From Ipomoea triloba (taxonomy: Eukaryota > Streptophyta > Magnoliopsida > Solanales > Convolvulaceae): 64,000 nt of DNA. The notes under the pieces are model-generated. The model was given only the letters and a program-made list of their open reading frames with translations, ran no database searches and was not told the DNA's origin. The DNA lies in NCBI RefSeq assembly GCF_003576645.1, contig NC_044929.1:7004982-7068981 (forward strand), in the 5' to 3' direction. The translations under genes and the position numbers were made by a program. This document shows positions 47,918 to 58,264 of this stretch, one piece after another. Positions within the stretch are counted from its first letter, which is position 1. Each line of letters starts with the position of its first letter.

Positions 47918-48489
47918 TTAGATATAGCAATTACAATGATGTTGGTAGTGAATTTGAACATCTTCATAATAATAATAATACTGATGATGATGATGATGAT
48001 GATGATAGATGAACAGATTATACAATAGATATATTTACATAACAATATGAGAACCACAACATTACATACAAGTATAGATGAACATATTATACAATAGATA
48101 TATTTACTTAACGATATTGAAGTTATACTAATTAATTAGTATACCATCATTGATTTAAAAAAAAAAAAACTGTAATCATTATGAGTACAAATACAAATAA
48201 TAGAATTAGCATGATAATATTTTGACAATCATACATATACAATGTCAAGTAGATGGTGTGTTGCAGAATATGTTAGGTTTAGTTTTGGGTGAATACCAGT
48301 GAGAAGGGGAGGGGTTTATATACTGTTATTTTGGGTAAAATAATATAGTTAGGAATCCATACAAAATTGTATTATAGAATCTTATTAAGACTTCAATATT
48401 CTAATTTTAAGTTTTATAGAATCTTATTAAGACTTCAATATTCTAATTTTAAGTTAGGAATCTATATAGAATTGTATTATAGAATATCG

Positions 48490-48834
48490 CAAATTATATT
48501 GTGGACCATGGTCCACAATCCATTGTGGACCATGGTCCACAATCCATTGTGGACCATGATCATGGCTGATACTACAGTTGTGTTGAAATTGTGGACCATG
48601 ATCATGGCTGATACTACAGTTGTGTTGAACGGATACTACAGTTGTGTTGAAAAGATACTGCAGTTGTATTGAAAGGAAACAGCAGTAGCACGGAACAGAG
48701 ACCGTTCATCCGTTCAACACAACTGCATTATCCTTTCAACATAACTGCAGTATCCGTTCACCACAACTGCAGTATCAGTTCAACACAACTGCAGTATCAA
48801 CCATGATCCATGGTCCATGGTATAACGACGGATA
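48490..48834. mobile_element. Foldback element of the GTGGACC family
   Basis: The left half has three TTGTGGACCATGGTCCACAA-type palindromes, then direct copies of GATACTACAGTTGTGTTGAA. The right half has inverse copies (TTCAACACAACTGCAGTATC) and closes with CCATGGTCCATGGTATAA. The whole ~345 bp can fold back on itself. It lies inside the Helitron, and its internal word is the same as in the 110-bp satellites at 25 and 35 kb. Confidence 0.7.
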
Positions 48835-48838
48835 GAAT

Positions 48839-49331
48839 ATTGCCAATTTGTTTGAAAACTGCAATAAAGAAACAAATTGTCTAAAAAATTTAATGTTAAA
48901 CTTTCGTTATATTTAACTGAATTGGTAAAATTATAAATGATTAGGATATATTAGGAATATAATTGGATGTTGCACAATAAGAATAACATAAAGTACAATA
49001 TGTTATAGCAGACTATTACACTGACATTTTTTTTAGTTCCAGTTAGGGGTCTAACATTATTGGCTCTTATTATAAGTGTAGATATTGCCAATTTGTTTGA
49101 AAACTGCAATAAAGAAACAAATTGTCTAAAAAATTTAATGTTAAACTTTCGTTATATTTAACTGAAAGAATTTGGTAAAATTATAAATGATTAGGATATA
49201 TTAGGAATATAATTGGAGGTTGCACAATAAGAATAACATAAAGTACAATATGTTATAGCAGACTATTACACCGACATTTTTTTAGTTCCAGTTAGGGGTC
49301 TAACATTATTGGCTCTTATTATAAGTGTAGA
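48839..49331 (+). repeat. Tandem duplication of the Helitron 5' end (245 bp x 2)
   Basis: 48839-49083 and 49084-49331 are nearly identical (offset 245). Both end in GGCTCTTATTATAAGTGTAGA, so the Helitron has two potential 5' termini in tandem, the outer of which was used at this locus. Confidence 0.85.
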
Positions 49332-49860
49332 TATAACTTAAAAAGATAAATATTTAGTTTATTAAAAAAATATACCTTATGTTAGTAGTTCACCTTACAA
49401 GATGAACCATGATCCATTGTATAATGATTGTAACGAGGTAAACTAGTTTTCTTACTTCCATCGTTTTAATCATGCCCTATCATGAGCAATCACGAGCATT
49501 ATTGTTAGATGCTCTGTGGACCATAAATAAAAATGTATTATTTGTGTACATAAAGTACATTATCTGAGTATTGAAAATACATTATTTTGTATACTATCAA
49601 ATAATGTAATTCAGTACACAAATAATGTACTTTTAGTATATTAAAAATGTACCTTATATTCAAGTAAAATACATTATTGGAGTAATAAAAGCACATTATT
49701 TTATATAATGTACATTCAATACTTTGACGAGCAATCATCATATAATTCATATCCCTCTTTTTTGGGCCCAGCGTTAAGCCCTAACTAGGTGCACTTAATG
49801 CCCTTAAGGTGTGTCATTGTAATGTTTAAGGAGCGTAACCGCACAACCGCATGAGAACCC

Positions 49861-49901
<41 letters not shown>

Positions 49902-50433
49902 ATTGCGTTCATAAGAGAACGCACCGCCCAAGAGAGAACTATGAACCAATCGCCTTGCGCCACGTGTCTAGATATAGTTGCACCTAAGGTTATAACTAGG
50001 TGCACTTAGGTGCATGAATGTTAACAAGGTAAATTACTTGCATTTGTATGTGAAAATAGGTGCACAAGTGCATGTAAAATGTATTATTACATGTGCAAGT
50101 AAAATGTACATTGAGCATCAATGTTAAGTGCACCGAACGTTATAACTAGTTGCACCTAATGGTATAATTTGTTGCACCTAGTTGCACGAATGTTAACAAT
50201 ATAAATTACATGCACTTGTAAGTGAAAATAGATGGACTTGTAAGTGATTTTACTTGCACTTTTTACTTTCAACTGTACACCAACTACTTGCACTTGTAAC
50301 ATATTTACTTGCACCAAAGTTCGAGATATTTACGAAAATGTCACCGCGTCATTTTTTTAAAATTATATCTGATTCATTGATCTAGACACGTGGACGCTGT
50401 GGATCGTTCTTATTTCTCTCCTGGGCACCCGTT
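49332..50433. repeat. Spacer: TACATTATTTG words and a GTTGCACTTG element
   Basis: 49385-49760 carries tandem words such as GTACATTATTTGTGTAC and is shared with block 2 (57930-58270 and 59424-59490). 49864-49900 is (TA)n. 49905-50445 looks like an inverted-repeat element: GCGTTCATAAGAGAACGCACC at the left and GGGCACCCGTTCTTG at the right, both with CACGTGTCTAGAT just inside. Its interior is tandem GTTGCACCTA / CACTTGTAAGT words. No gene seen. Confidence 0.55.
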
Positions 50434-50841
50434 CTTGATGTCGCCGGCCAGTATCATATAGTAGTTACCCTTATCATTCAAATTGAATGAAAGTATTCAA
50501 GCCATTTTGAATTAACTAACAAGCATCCCGATAGTGTAATATTTGTAGACCGGCCTAATCCAAATTTGATAAGCTCTGGCATATGAGTAATTATAATATG
50601 ATAAATCAATCAACAATGAGACTCAAGTGACAGAAATCTTAATTCATGAAAATCTCAATAAGATAAGAGCTCTAGTCTCTAGATTATCTCAAATTAATCT
50701 AAACAATAGCTGCTATAGATTACAAAACTTAATTTTTTCCTTCTGAGTTTCTATATATCCTTTATATATATAGATTCTAGATATAGATTGATGAGCCTAA
50801 CCCGGAAAATCATATAGTGTTAGGTTCAATTACATCCCAAG

Positions 50842-50959
50842 CATGCATGAGCGTTAGAAGTGCTTAATTCCTGCATTACACAATCCAAAAACCCTGCCCA
50901 TTCAAAGTGAACGAATTAATCTTGGAAGTTTAATTTGGAACCTCTCTATCTATATAAAG
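50842..50959 (+). promoter_or_regulatory. Promoter of secreted peptide gene 2: RY motif and TATA box
   Basis: CATGCATG at 50842-50849 and TATATAAAG at 50951-50959, 70 bp before the ATG, in the same order as in the other blocks. Confidence 0.55.
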
Positions 50960-51020
50960 CTCTACATCTCTGGCTTGGATTTATATATATCATCTTCAAC
51001 TTGCTAGCTGAGTACTGAAC

Positions 51021-51269
51021 ATGGCATCTTTCAAAAGTGTTTGCGTGGCGGCTTTCATGCTTCTACTAATTTCATCATCCCTTATTAGTGGAACCCCTCC
51101 CCCCTCTCCCTCTTCAAGTAGTTTGGGCGAAGGAGTTGTTGATACTAAAACTGAGCCTTTACACTCCTCCCTAAAGGGTTGTCAAGGAAACATGAAAGCA
51201 AAAAATGAAGGGAACACTGATGAAGATGTTGTTTATGACAATGATAAGGACGACATAAAAAGCAGATGA
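51021..51269 (+). CDS. Small secreted acidic peptide precursor 2
   Basis: A single-exon frame of 82 residues, paralogue of the genes at 44549 and 60305. It has a signal peptide (MASFKSVCVAAFMLLLISSS), a PPPSPSSSS stretch, the conserved SLGEGVVDTKTEPLH core, and an acidic tail EDVVYDNDKDDIKSR. Compared with block 1 it lacks the ten-residue tail insertion, and the region after the core reads SSLKGCQGN, which adds one cysteine. The TATA box lies 70 bp upstream. The family is not recognised; a processed peptide or short apoplastic protein is inferred from architecture only. Confidence 0.7.
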   Translation: MASFKSVCVAAFMLLLISSSLISGTPPPSPSSSSLGEGVVDTKTEPLHSSLKGCQGNMKAKNEGNTDEDVVYDNDKDDIKSR

Positions 51270-51732
51270 GTGAAGCCATGACAACTAACTAGCATGGGTT
51301 GGCTGCTAAATGTCTCCATTTGGCTACCTCAAGTTAAGTGTTTTTACAATAATATTCATGACTAGTAGATTGGATACAAGGATCAATGGTAATAATATGT
51401 ATTTCTCCACACTCAAATCCTTAATAATATAATATAAGTTAAGATAAAAGTGAGTTTTTTTTTTTTTTTTTTTTTTCTGTTTTATTATTTTTTAATACAT
51501 AAATTGATACAGATGTGATCTTTCTTCCACTTAAATAATCGGTAAGATGCACGTTCTACACTGGACTTCTTTAAATTGGCAGTTTGGTTTGCAAACACGT
51601 ACATTTCTTGGGTTATGATATACAACCCAATTAGAGTCTAAATTTATTAAATAATTGGATTATTCACTTTATTATTCTAGTTCATTGAAAGATCGAAGTG
51701 ATACAATAATCTACTCGAACGAGACATTATGA
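51270..51732. other. 3' flank of peptide gene 2
   Basis: Sequence is shared with blocks 1 and 3 and includes a T21-like homopolymer near 51456. No gene seen. Confidence 0.5.
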
Positions 51733-52600
51733 AATTGGCAAATTATACCGTGAACCACGTACGTAAACGACGTCGTTTTGAGCATTGTAAACTAACCATT
51801 CAATGCAACCGTTCTGTGTATTCATGTTAGTAACACATGTTGTGATGTGTTTGTGCATTCGAATGTTTAGGAGGATGAATTCTATGTATTTTGTGTCAAT
51901 ATTCTGTGTATTCATGTTATTAACATAGGTTGTGATGTGTTTGTGCATTCGAATGCTAGGGGGATTAGTTTTGTGTATTTTGTGTCAATATTCTGGCCCT
52001 GTTTGGTAAATAATCAGCCTATCAGCCAATCTTGGCTTATTTGATCACTATTAATTGTTTGGTTAATAAGCTTTTTGTAACTCCAAAATGCTAAATTTCA
52101 AAAGGTTACTCAAAGGCGTCAAAGCAGCCTTTTCAATTAGCTTTTTGAGAAAAGAAATTAAAGCAGCCTTTTCAATTGATTTTTTGAGAAAAGAAATTAT
52201 ACCAAACAGCTATCAGCTAACAGCTAATTTATCAAACAACTTTCTACAAACAGCTAATGTTATCAACAAATCATACCTTTTAACCCAACAACCAACCCAA
52301 TCAGCTAACAGTCATTTACCAAACAGGACCTCTGTGTATTCTAGGCAAACGTTCTGTGTATTCTAGATAATGATTATGCTTATTATAGATAATGAATTCA
52401 CTAGAGTCATTCGCGTCCGTGTCCACTAATATCTGTGTATTTTGTGCCAATATTCTGTGTATTCTGGACAAACATTCTGTGTATTCTAAGCAAACGTTCT
52501 GTGTATTCTAGATAATGATTATGTGTTTATAGATAAAACGACATCGTTTACGTACGTGGTGCATATTGCTATGTGCACCTGGTGCAGGGTATAACGATGG
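51733..52600. mobile_element. GTGGACC-family element with TTCTGTGTATTC minisatellite
   Basis: The left end reads GGCAAATTATACCGTGAACC, then ACGTACGTAAACGACGTCGT. The right end is the inverse: AAACGACATCGTTTACGTAC, then GGTGCATATTGCTATGTGCA, then GGGTATAAC. Interior words TTCTGTGTATTCTAG and TTTTGTGTCAATA repeat in tandem. The host sequence GAAATTG.CTCC is continuous in blocks 1 and 3, so this is a block-2 insertion. A second MITE is nested at 51995-52330. Confidence 0.7.
51995..52330. mobile_element. Nested MITE, 336 bp, with GGCCCTGTTTGGTAAAT ends
   Basis: Its ends GGCCCTGTTTGGTAAAT and ATTTACCAAACAGGACC are inverted copies. It interrupts a TTCTGTGTATTC unit of the surrounding element. It is non-coding; the 92-residue frame across it is a chance reading. 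It is related to the intron 1 insertions of both oxygenase genes. Confidence 0.7.
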
Positions 52601-54289
52601 TATGAAATTGCTCCCAAACCATTGTGTTAGTAAAAGTAGTGGAGCATTCACCAAGTCAAATTGTAAATTTTATACTCATATACACAAGTTGCCTCTTGAT
52701 TGGCTCACAACAACAATACTTGTAATTTCTAAAAATTGCGCAAGGGGTCCTATTTTAATTGGCAGTTGTGTGTTGTTAGTGAGGAGTTAATTACCGCACA
52801 GGCTCCTATCATCACATGTACCATTTCCTCTCTTATTAAATCAAAGAGCTAAATATCGAAATGGTCTCTTATATAGGAAATTATCAATTTGGTCTTGAGT
52901 AAACGGAGGTCGAAAGTCGGTTAGACATTGAAAAATTGGATTATGAAATAACAAAACAGAATAATTAGAATTGGATCAAAACTTCCAATTGAATAAGTAT
53001 GAGTAAGGGATCCTGAAGATAGAAAGTTCTTTTCAAATTTATAACCGTAACTAAATCTTCAATTTTGTATTTTGTAGGAAAGAGATTGAAACAAAATTGC
53101 TATGAAACTATGCCTTTGGTTTACTAGAGACATCAACATATTGTTTTAGTTCGGTGGAAAAAAATACTTTTCCTCAGAATATTAAAGAATTAGTCTAATA
53201 ATTAATAATATTTATATTTCACCAATTTAAGAATATTATTTAGAATATTCACTTAAATTTAATAGAATAATATTTTAAATATCTAATTTAATTGTTTAAT
53301 AATTAAATAACATTTAAAGTAAAGAAGATGAAATAAATATTATATTTAATATGAAATAAATCGAAATAAAGATAATTTCACTATAAGTACATATTATAAC
53401 ACAAATTATTTCATGGAGCCGGGTTCACCTTTTTTGAATGTTCACAATTTACATACTAAATGTTCACAATTTATCTTTCAAAAATTGTATACTACGAACA
53501 CACAATGTGAATGTTCACAATTTACCTTTTAAAAATTCACAATTTGTATACGAACACAGAATGTGTTTTGACTTACAAACACAATTTATATTTTAGAAGT
53601 TCGCAACTCCAATACTAAAAATACACAGTTTAGGACCTGCGGATCCACCTTGCAATGCTCCATGGTATTACAACTCATATTATAACAAATAGATATAATA
53701 TGTACATTTGAAAGCCTTAATTTAACATGAATACAACCCAAATAAAACTAATTCGATCACATTTAGTTTGTTTATGTGCAAGCTACAATCAAATTCTAAT
53801 AGCTCAAACTCTAAGGAGGTCATCTTTGATGTTTAATTATATACAATTTTAATAGGGAAAACAAATCCAACACATATAAATGAAAATTTAGGATAAAATG
53901 GCTAATCAAATTCTTTTCTTTTTTTTTTTTTTTAATTTTTTAAAGTTGTGTATATTTTCCAATTTTTTAAAAAATACGATGAGAATAAAAAAGGACTTCT
54001 AGCTGATTTTTCGATTGTTTACAATTTTAATGTTTTTTTTTTCCTTTTTTTTTTTTTGTAAAATATAATGCTAGTTGATGAAAATAAAGAAAGAAGAGAA
54101 ATGATGATCCGATGAGTAAAAATGTAATCCATTTATCTCCACAATATATAATTTAAGAGTAATTACAATACTAAACGTGCATGGTGATAATCAATATTTA
54201 GGAGACGAAGGAAATCATTTTACCCTCACTTCCTGTTGTTATAACTCTTCTGTCACAAACCCAAATCCCCCATTAATCATTAATTACTT
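52601..54289. other. Spacer in block 2 with a small GTGGACC-like element
   Basis: Shared block sequence continues to about 52860 and from about 53680. Between them, AT-rich DNA ends in a small element at about 53403-53675, with CATGGAGCCGGGTTCACC at the left, tandem GTTCACAATTTAC words inside, and GCGGATCCACCTTGCAATGC at the right. No gene seen. Confidence 0.45.
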
Positions 54290-54880
54290 TTAGACTGAAT
54301 GATACTCGTTCATAAATGCCAATGCCACTATTTGGGCATTAAAAGATTCATCCGCCTTTGCATGGAACTCGGCCCAAAGACCACCCTGTCTCTCGGCAGC
54401 GGAGAACTTGCATTGTCCCATTGCCCTAGTAATATTGTTGTCTATATTTTCTCCCAACACATCAGCAGAGAGCTTCTTGACAGCAACATTGACATAAACT
54501 TCCCCAATTGTTTTAATGACAACGCTCATTGATTCCCAGCAGCTCTTCAAATCTTTGAGCTCTCCCTTGCTCAAAGATTTATCAGAATCTATTTTGCTCT
54601 TGAAATCAATAATGACTTTGGCTTTCTTGCGAGCTTCATTTACAACGATGGCCGCGGCTTCCCGCTTCCTAGAGTGGGCGAGGAGGCTAGCTTTGCCAGC
54701 AAGGAAGTCGCGAGCGCAAAATGTGATCAAAGGGCGACCGCCTGGACTTGGGCCAAGGGCTTCAGAGCATGCCTTAACAAGTCGGGTTTTGTCGGAAGGG
54801 GAAGGTGAATGGTGAGCGGTGGCAACGGTGAATGCCACGAAGAAGATGAGGAGCATAGATGGAAGGGTGGCAGATGCCAT
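54290..54880 (-). CDS. Secreted four-cysteine PMEI/invertase-inhibitor-like protein 2
   Basis: A single exon of 196 residues, paralogue of the genes at 46296 and 63058, with the same signal peptide, the four cysteines (38, 55, 114, 157) and the NIT sequon. A few substitutions separate it from copy 1, for example K/S changes around GGRPLITF, an S71R-type change in HSRKRE, and the C-terminus NEYHSV. The frame is intact and the TATA-like and CATGCATG leader elements are preserved. The function is inferred from weak family resemblance. Convergent with peptide gene 2, 3.0 kb away because of insertions. Confidence 0.6.
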   Translation of the reverse strand: MASATLPSMLLIFFVAFTVATAHHSPSPSDKTRLVKACSEALGPSPGGRPLITFCARDFLAGKASLLAHSRKREAAAIVVNEARKKAKVIIDFKSKIDSDKSLSKGELKDLKSCWESMSVVIKTIGEVYVNVAVKKLSADVLGENIDNNITRAMGQCKFSAAERQGGLWAEFHAKADESFNAQIVALAFMNEYHSV

Positions 54881-55932
54881 GTTATTAGGTAGATTGATGG
54901 GGATTAGGGGGCAAGATGTTAAGTGTGACAGAGATAGGAAATATGTGGAGAAATGGGGTGATTTTTCATGCATGGTATTGTGGAGTTTAAATAATAAAAG
55001 ATTCACATATGTTGGTAGGAGAATGTAATGGATATGAGAAAGTATAGGTAACCATATGAAGAATGGTTCTTACTTAAATTTTAATTCACTCATGCTTTGA
55101 GTGAATTAAATTAGTTTATTCCTCACCACACATCAACTTCAACAACCAAATGAATTGATCGAAATACAACATAAAGTACAAACTATCCATATATGCACTT
55201 TGTCTATAACTGAAAAAATTGGAACCAATTCGAAGTTTTGTCATGGGACACGTACAGAATCCTTGAATTGTTTTTAACCTTATTTATTTATTGTGGCAAA
55301 TTATACCATGCACCACGGTGTACATTGCAATATGCACCACGTACGTATACGAAGTCATTTTGAGTATTGTAAACTAACCGTCCGTTTTTCTGGAAATAAT
55401 GTTTCTCGTTTCGGCCGATCTTTGTATTTGTGTTAATATTCTGTGTATTCTAGGCAATCATTCTGTGTATTCTAGGCAACCGTTCTGTGTATTCATGTTA
55501 GTAACACATGTTGTGATGTGTTTGTGCATTCGAATGTTTAGGAGGATGAGTTCTGTGTATTTTGTGTCAATATTCTGTGTATTCATGTTACTAACACATG
55601 TTGTGATGTGTTTGTACATTCGAATGTTAAGAGGATGAGTTCTGTGTATTTTGTGTCAATATTTTGTGTATTCTGGGTAAACATTCTGTGTATTATAGGC
55701 AAACGTTCTGTGTATTCTAGATAATGATTATGTGTATCATAGATAATGAATTCACTGGAGTCATTCGCGTCCGCGTCCACTAACATCTGTGTATTTTGTG
55801 TCAATATTCTGTGTATTCTGGGCAAACATTCTGTGTATTATAGGCAAACGTTCTGTGTATTCTAGATAATGATTATGTGTATTATAGATAATGAATTCCC
55901 TGGAGTCATTCGCGTCCGCGTCCACTAACATC

Positions 55933-56033
55933 NNNNNNNNNNNNNNNNNNNNNNNNNNNNNNNNNNNNNNNNNNNNNNNNNNNNNNNNNNNNNNNNNNNN
56001 NNNNNNNNNNNNNNNNNNNNNNNNNNNNNNNNN
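55933..56033. other. Assembly gap (101 N)
   Basis: A run of Ns. The sequence directly after it restarts inside the coding sequence of the inhibitor-like gene. Confidence 1.
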
Positions 56034-56565
56034 CATCCGCCTTTGCATGGAACTCGGCCCAAAGACCACCCTGTCTCTCGGCAGCGGAGAACTTGCATTG
56101 TCCCATTGCCCTAGTAATATTGTTGTCTATATTTTCTCCCAACACATCAGCAGAGAGCTTCTTGACAGCAACATTGACATAAACTTCCCCAATTGTTTTA
56201 ATGACAACGCTCATTGATTCCCAGCAGCTCTTCAAATCTTTGAGCTCTCCCTTGCTCAAAGATTTATCAGAATCTATTTTGCTCTTGAAATCAATAATGA
56301 CTTTGGCTTTCTTGCGAGCTTCATTTACAACGATGGCCGCGGCTTCCCGCTTCCTAGAGTGGGCGAGGAGGCTAGCTTTGCCAGCAAGGAAGTCGCGAGC
56401 GCAAAATGTGATCAAAGGGCGACCGCCTGGACTTGGGCCAAGGGCTTCAGAGCATGCCTTAACAAGTCGGGTTTTGTCGGAAGGGGAAGGTGAATGGTGA
56501 GCGGTGGCAACGGTGAATGCCACGAAGAAGATGAGGAGCATAGATGGAAGGGTGGCAGATGCCAT
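56034..56565 (-). pseudogene. Partial inhibitor-like gene copy cut by the gap
   Basis: The first 177 codons are identical to inhibitor-like gene 2; the last ~19 codons are lost in the gap. Because the flanks are duplicated too, this is best read as a second representation of gene 2 and not counted as a fourth gene. Confidence 0.8.
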
Positions 56566-57676
56566 GTTATTAGGTAGATTGATGGGGATTAGGGGGCAAG
56601 ATGTTAAGTGTGACAGAGATAGGAAATATGTGGAGAAATGGGGTGATTTTTCATGCATGGTATTGTGGAGTTTAAATAATAAAAGATTCACATATGTTGG
56701 TAGGAGAATGTAATGGATATGAGAAAGTATAGGTAACCATATGAAGAATGGTTCTTACTTAAATTTTAATTCACTCATGCTTTGAGTGAATTAAATTAGT
56801 TTATTCCTCACCACACATCAACTTCAACAACCAAATGAATTGATCGAAATACAACATAAAGTACAAACTATCCATATATGCACTTTGTCTATAACTGAAA
56901 AAATTGGAACCAATTCGAAGTTTTGTCATGGGACACGTACAGAATCCTTGAATTGTTTTTAACCTTATTTATTTATTGTGGCAAATTATACCATGCACCA
57001 CGGTGTACATTGCAATATGCACCACGTACGTATACGAAGTCATTTTGAGTATTGTAAACTAACCGTCCGTTTTTCTGGAAATAATGTTTCTCGTTTCGGC
57101 CGATCTTTGTATTTGTGTTAATATTCTGTGTATTCTAGGCAATCATTCTGTGTATTCTAGGCAACCGTTCTGTGTATTCATGTTAGTAACACATGTTGTG
57201 ATGTGTTTGTGCATTCGAATGTTTAGGAGGATGAGTTCTGTGTATTTTGTGTCAATATTCTGTGTATTCATGTTACTAACACATGTTGTGATGTGTTTGT
57301 ACATTCGAATGTTAAGAGGATGAGTTCTGTGTATTTTGTGTCAATATTTTGTGTATTCTGGGTAAACATTCTGTGTATTATAGGCAAACGTTCTGTGTAT
57401 TCTAGATAATGATTATGTGTATCATAGATAATGAATTCACTGGAGTCATTCGCGTCCGCGTCCACTAACATCTGTGTATTTTGTGTCAATATTCTGTGTA
57501 TTCTGGGCAAACATTCTGTGTATTATAGGCAAACGTTCTGTGTATTCTAGATAATGATTATGTGTATTATAGATAATGAATTCCCTGGAGTCATTCGCGT
57601 CCGCGTCCACTAACATCAAAACGACGTCGTTTACGTACGTGGCGTACATTGCTATGTGCACCGTGGTGCAGAGTAC

Positions 57677-58255
57677 GCAGTTACTACTCCGTAATAATAT
57701 AATTTTGAATTCAATACACGATAGGATTGATAAATTAAAGCCATAGGAGTAGTAGAAAATTATATTGTGAATCACAAATAAATGTTATTTTTAATATATT
57801 GATGATACATTATTTATATATTAAATGTTCATTACTTGGTAGTATATTAAATAATTTATCTTCCTTATTTGAATAATATAACTTAAAAAGATAAATATTT
57901 AGTTTATTAAAAAAATGTACCTTATGTTAATAGTTCACCTTACAAGATGAACCATGATCCATTGTATAATGATTGTAACGAGGTAAACTAGTTTTCTTAC
58001 TTCCATCGTTTTAATCATGCCCTATCATGAGCAATCATGAGCATTATTGTTAGACGCTATGTGGACCATAAATAAAAATGTATTATTTGTGTACATTATT
58101 TGAAAGTACATTATCTGAGTATTGAAAATAAATTATTTTGTATACTATCAAATAATGTACATTCAGTACACAAATAATATACTTTTAGTATATTAAAAAT
58201 TTACCTTATATTCAGGTAAAATGTATTATTGGAGTAATAAAAGTACATTATTTTA
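57677..58255. other. Shared block spacer (Helitron-empty site)
   Basis: This stretch corresponds to 47300-47467 plus 49332-49700 in block 1 without the Helitron. It includes the intact target TGAATAATATAAC at 57870 and the TACATTATTTG words. No gene seen. Confidence 0.6.
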
Positions 58256-58264
58256 TATAATGTA

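Larger units (their letters stand above)
47468..49331 (-). mobile_element. Helitron, 1.86 kb, with precise empty site in block 2
   Basis: On the minus strand the element begins TC TACACTTATAATAAGAGCC and ends with a hairpin (AAACGCGCGTTT), then GATAA, then CTAG. The host A at 47467 and T at 49332 flank it. Block 2 has the uninterrupted sequence TGAATAATATAAC (57870-57882), with the A|T junction at 57876/57877. This is precise A-T insertion without target duplication, the Helitron hallmark. It carries an RPA-like exon, a nested foldback element and a duplicated 5' end. No Rep/helicase is present. Confidence 0.85.
54349..57617 (+). repeat. 1.58 kb duplication on both sides of an assembly gap
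   Basis: 54349-55932 equals 56034-57617 at a constant offset of 1685. The duplicated part includes most of the inhibitor-like gene 2 and half of an inverted-repeat element. No difference between the two could be seen. The element finishes normally only after the second copy, which suggests an unmerged overlap rather than a real extra gene. Confidence 0.85.
55295..57676. mobile_element. GTGGACC-family element, duplicated by the assembly
   Basis: The left end (55295 and again 56980) reads GGCAAATTATACCATGCACC then ACGGTGTACATTGC. The right end, present once at 57616-57676, is the inverse (AAAACGACGTCGTTTACGTA, GGCGTACATTGCTATGTGCA, CCGTGGTGCAGAGTACGC). The cargo is a TTCTGTGTATTCTAGGCAAA minisatellite, as in the element at 51.7 kb. 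The true element is probably about 0.7 kb. Confidence 0.65.
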
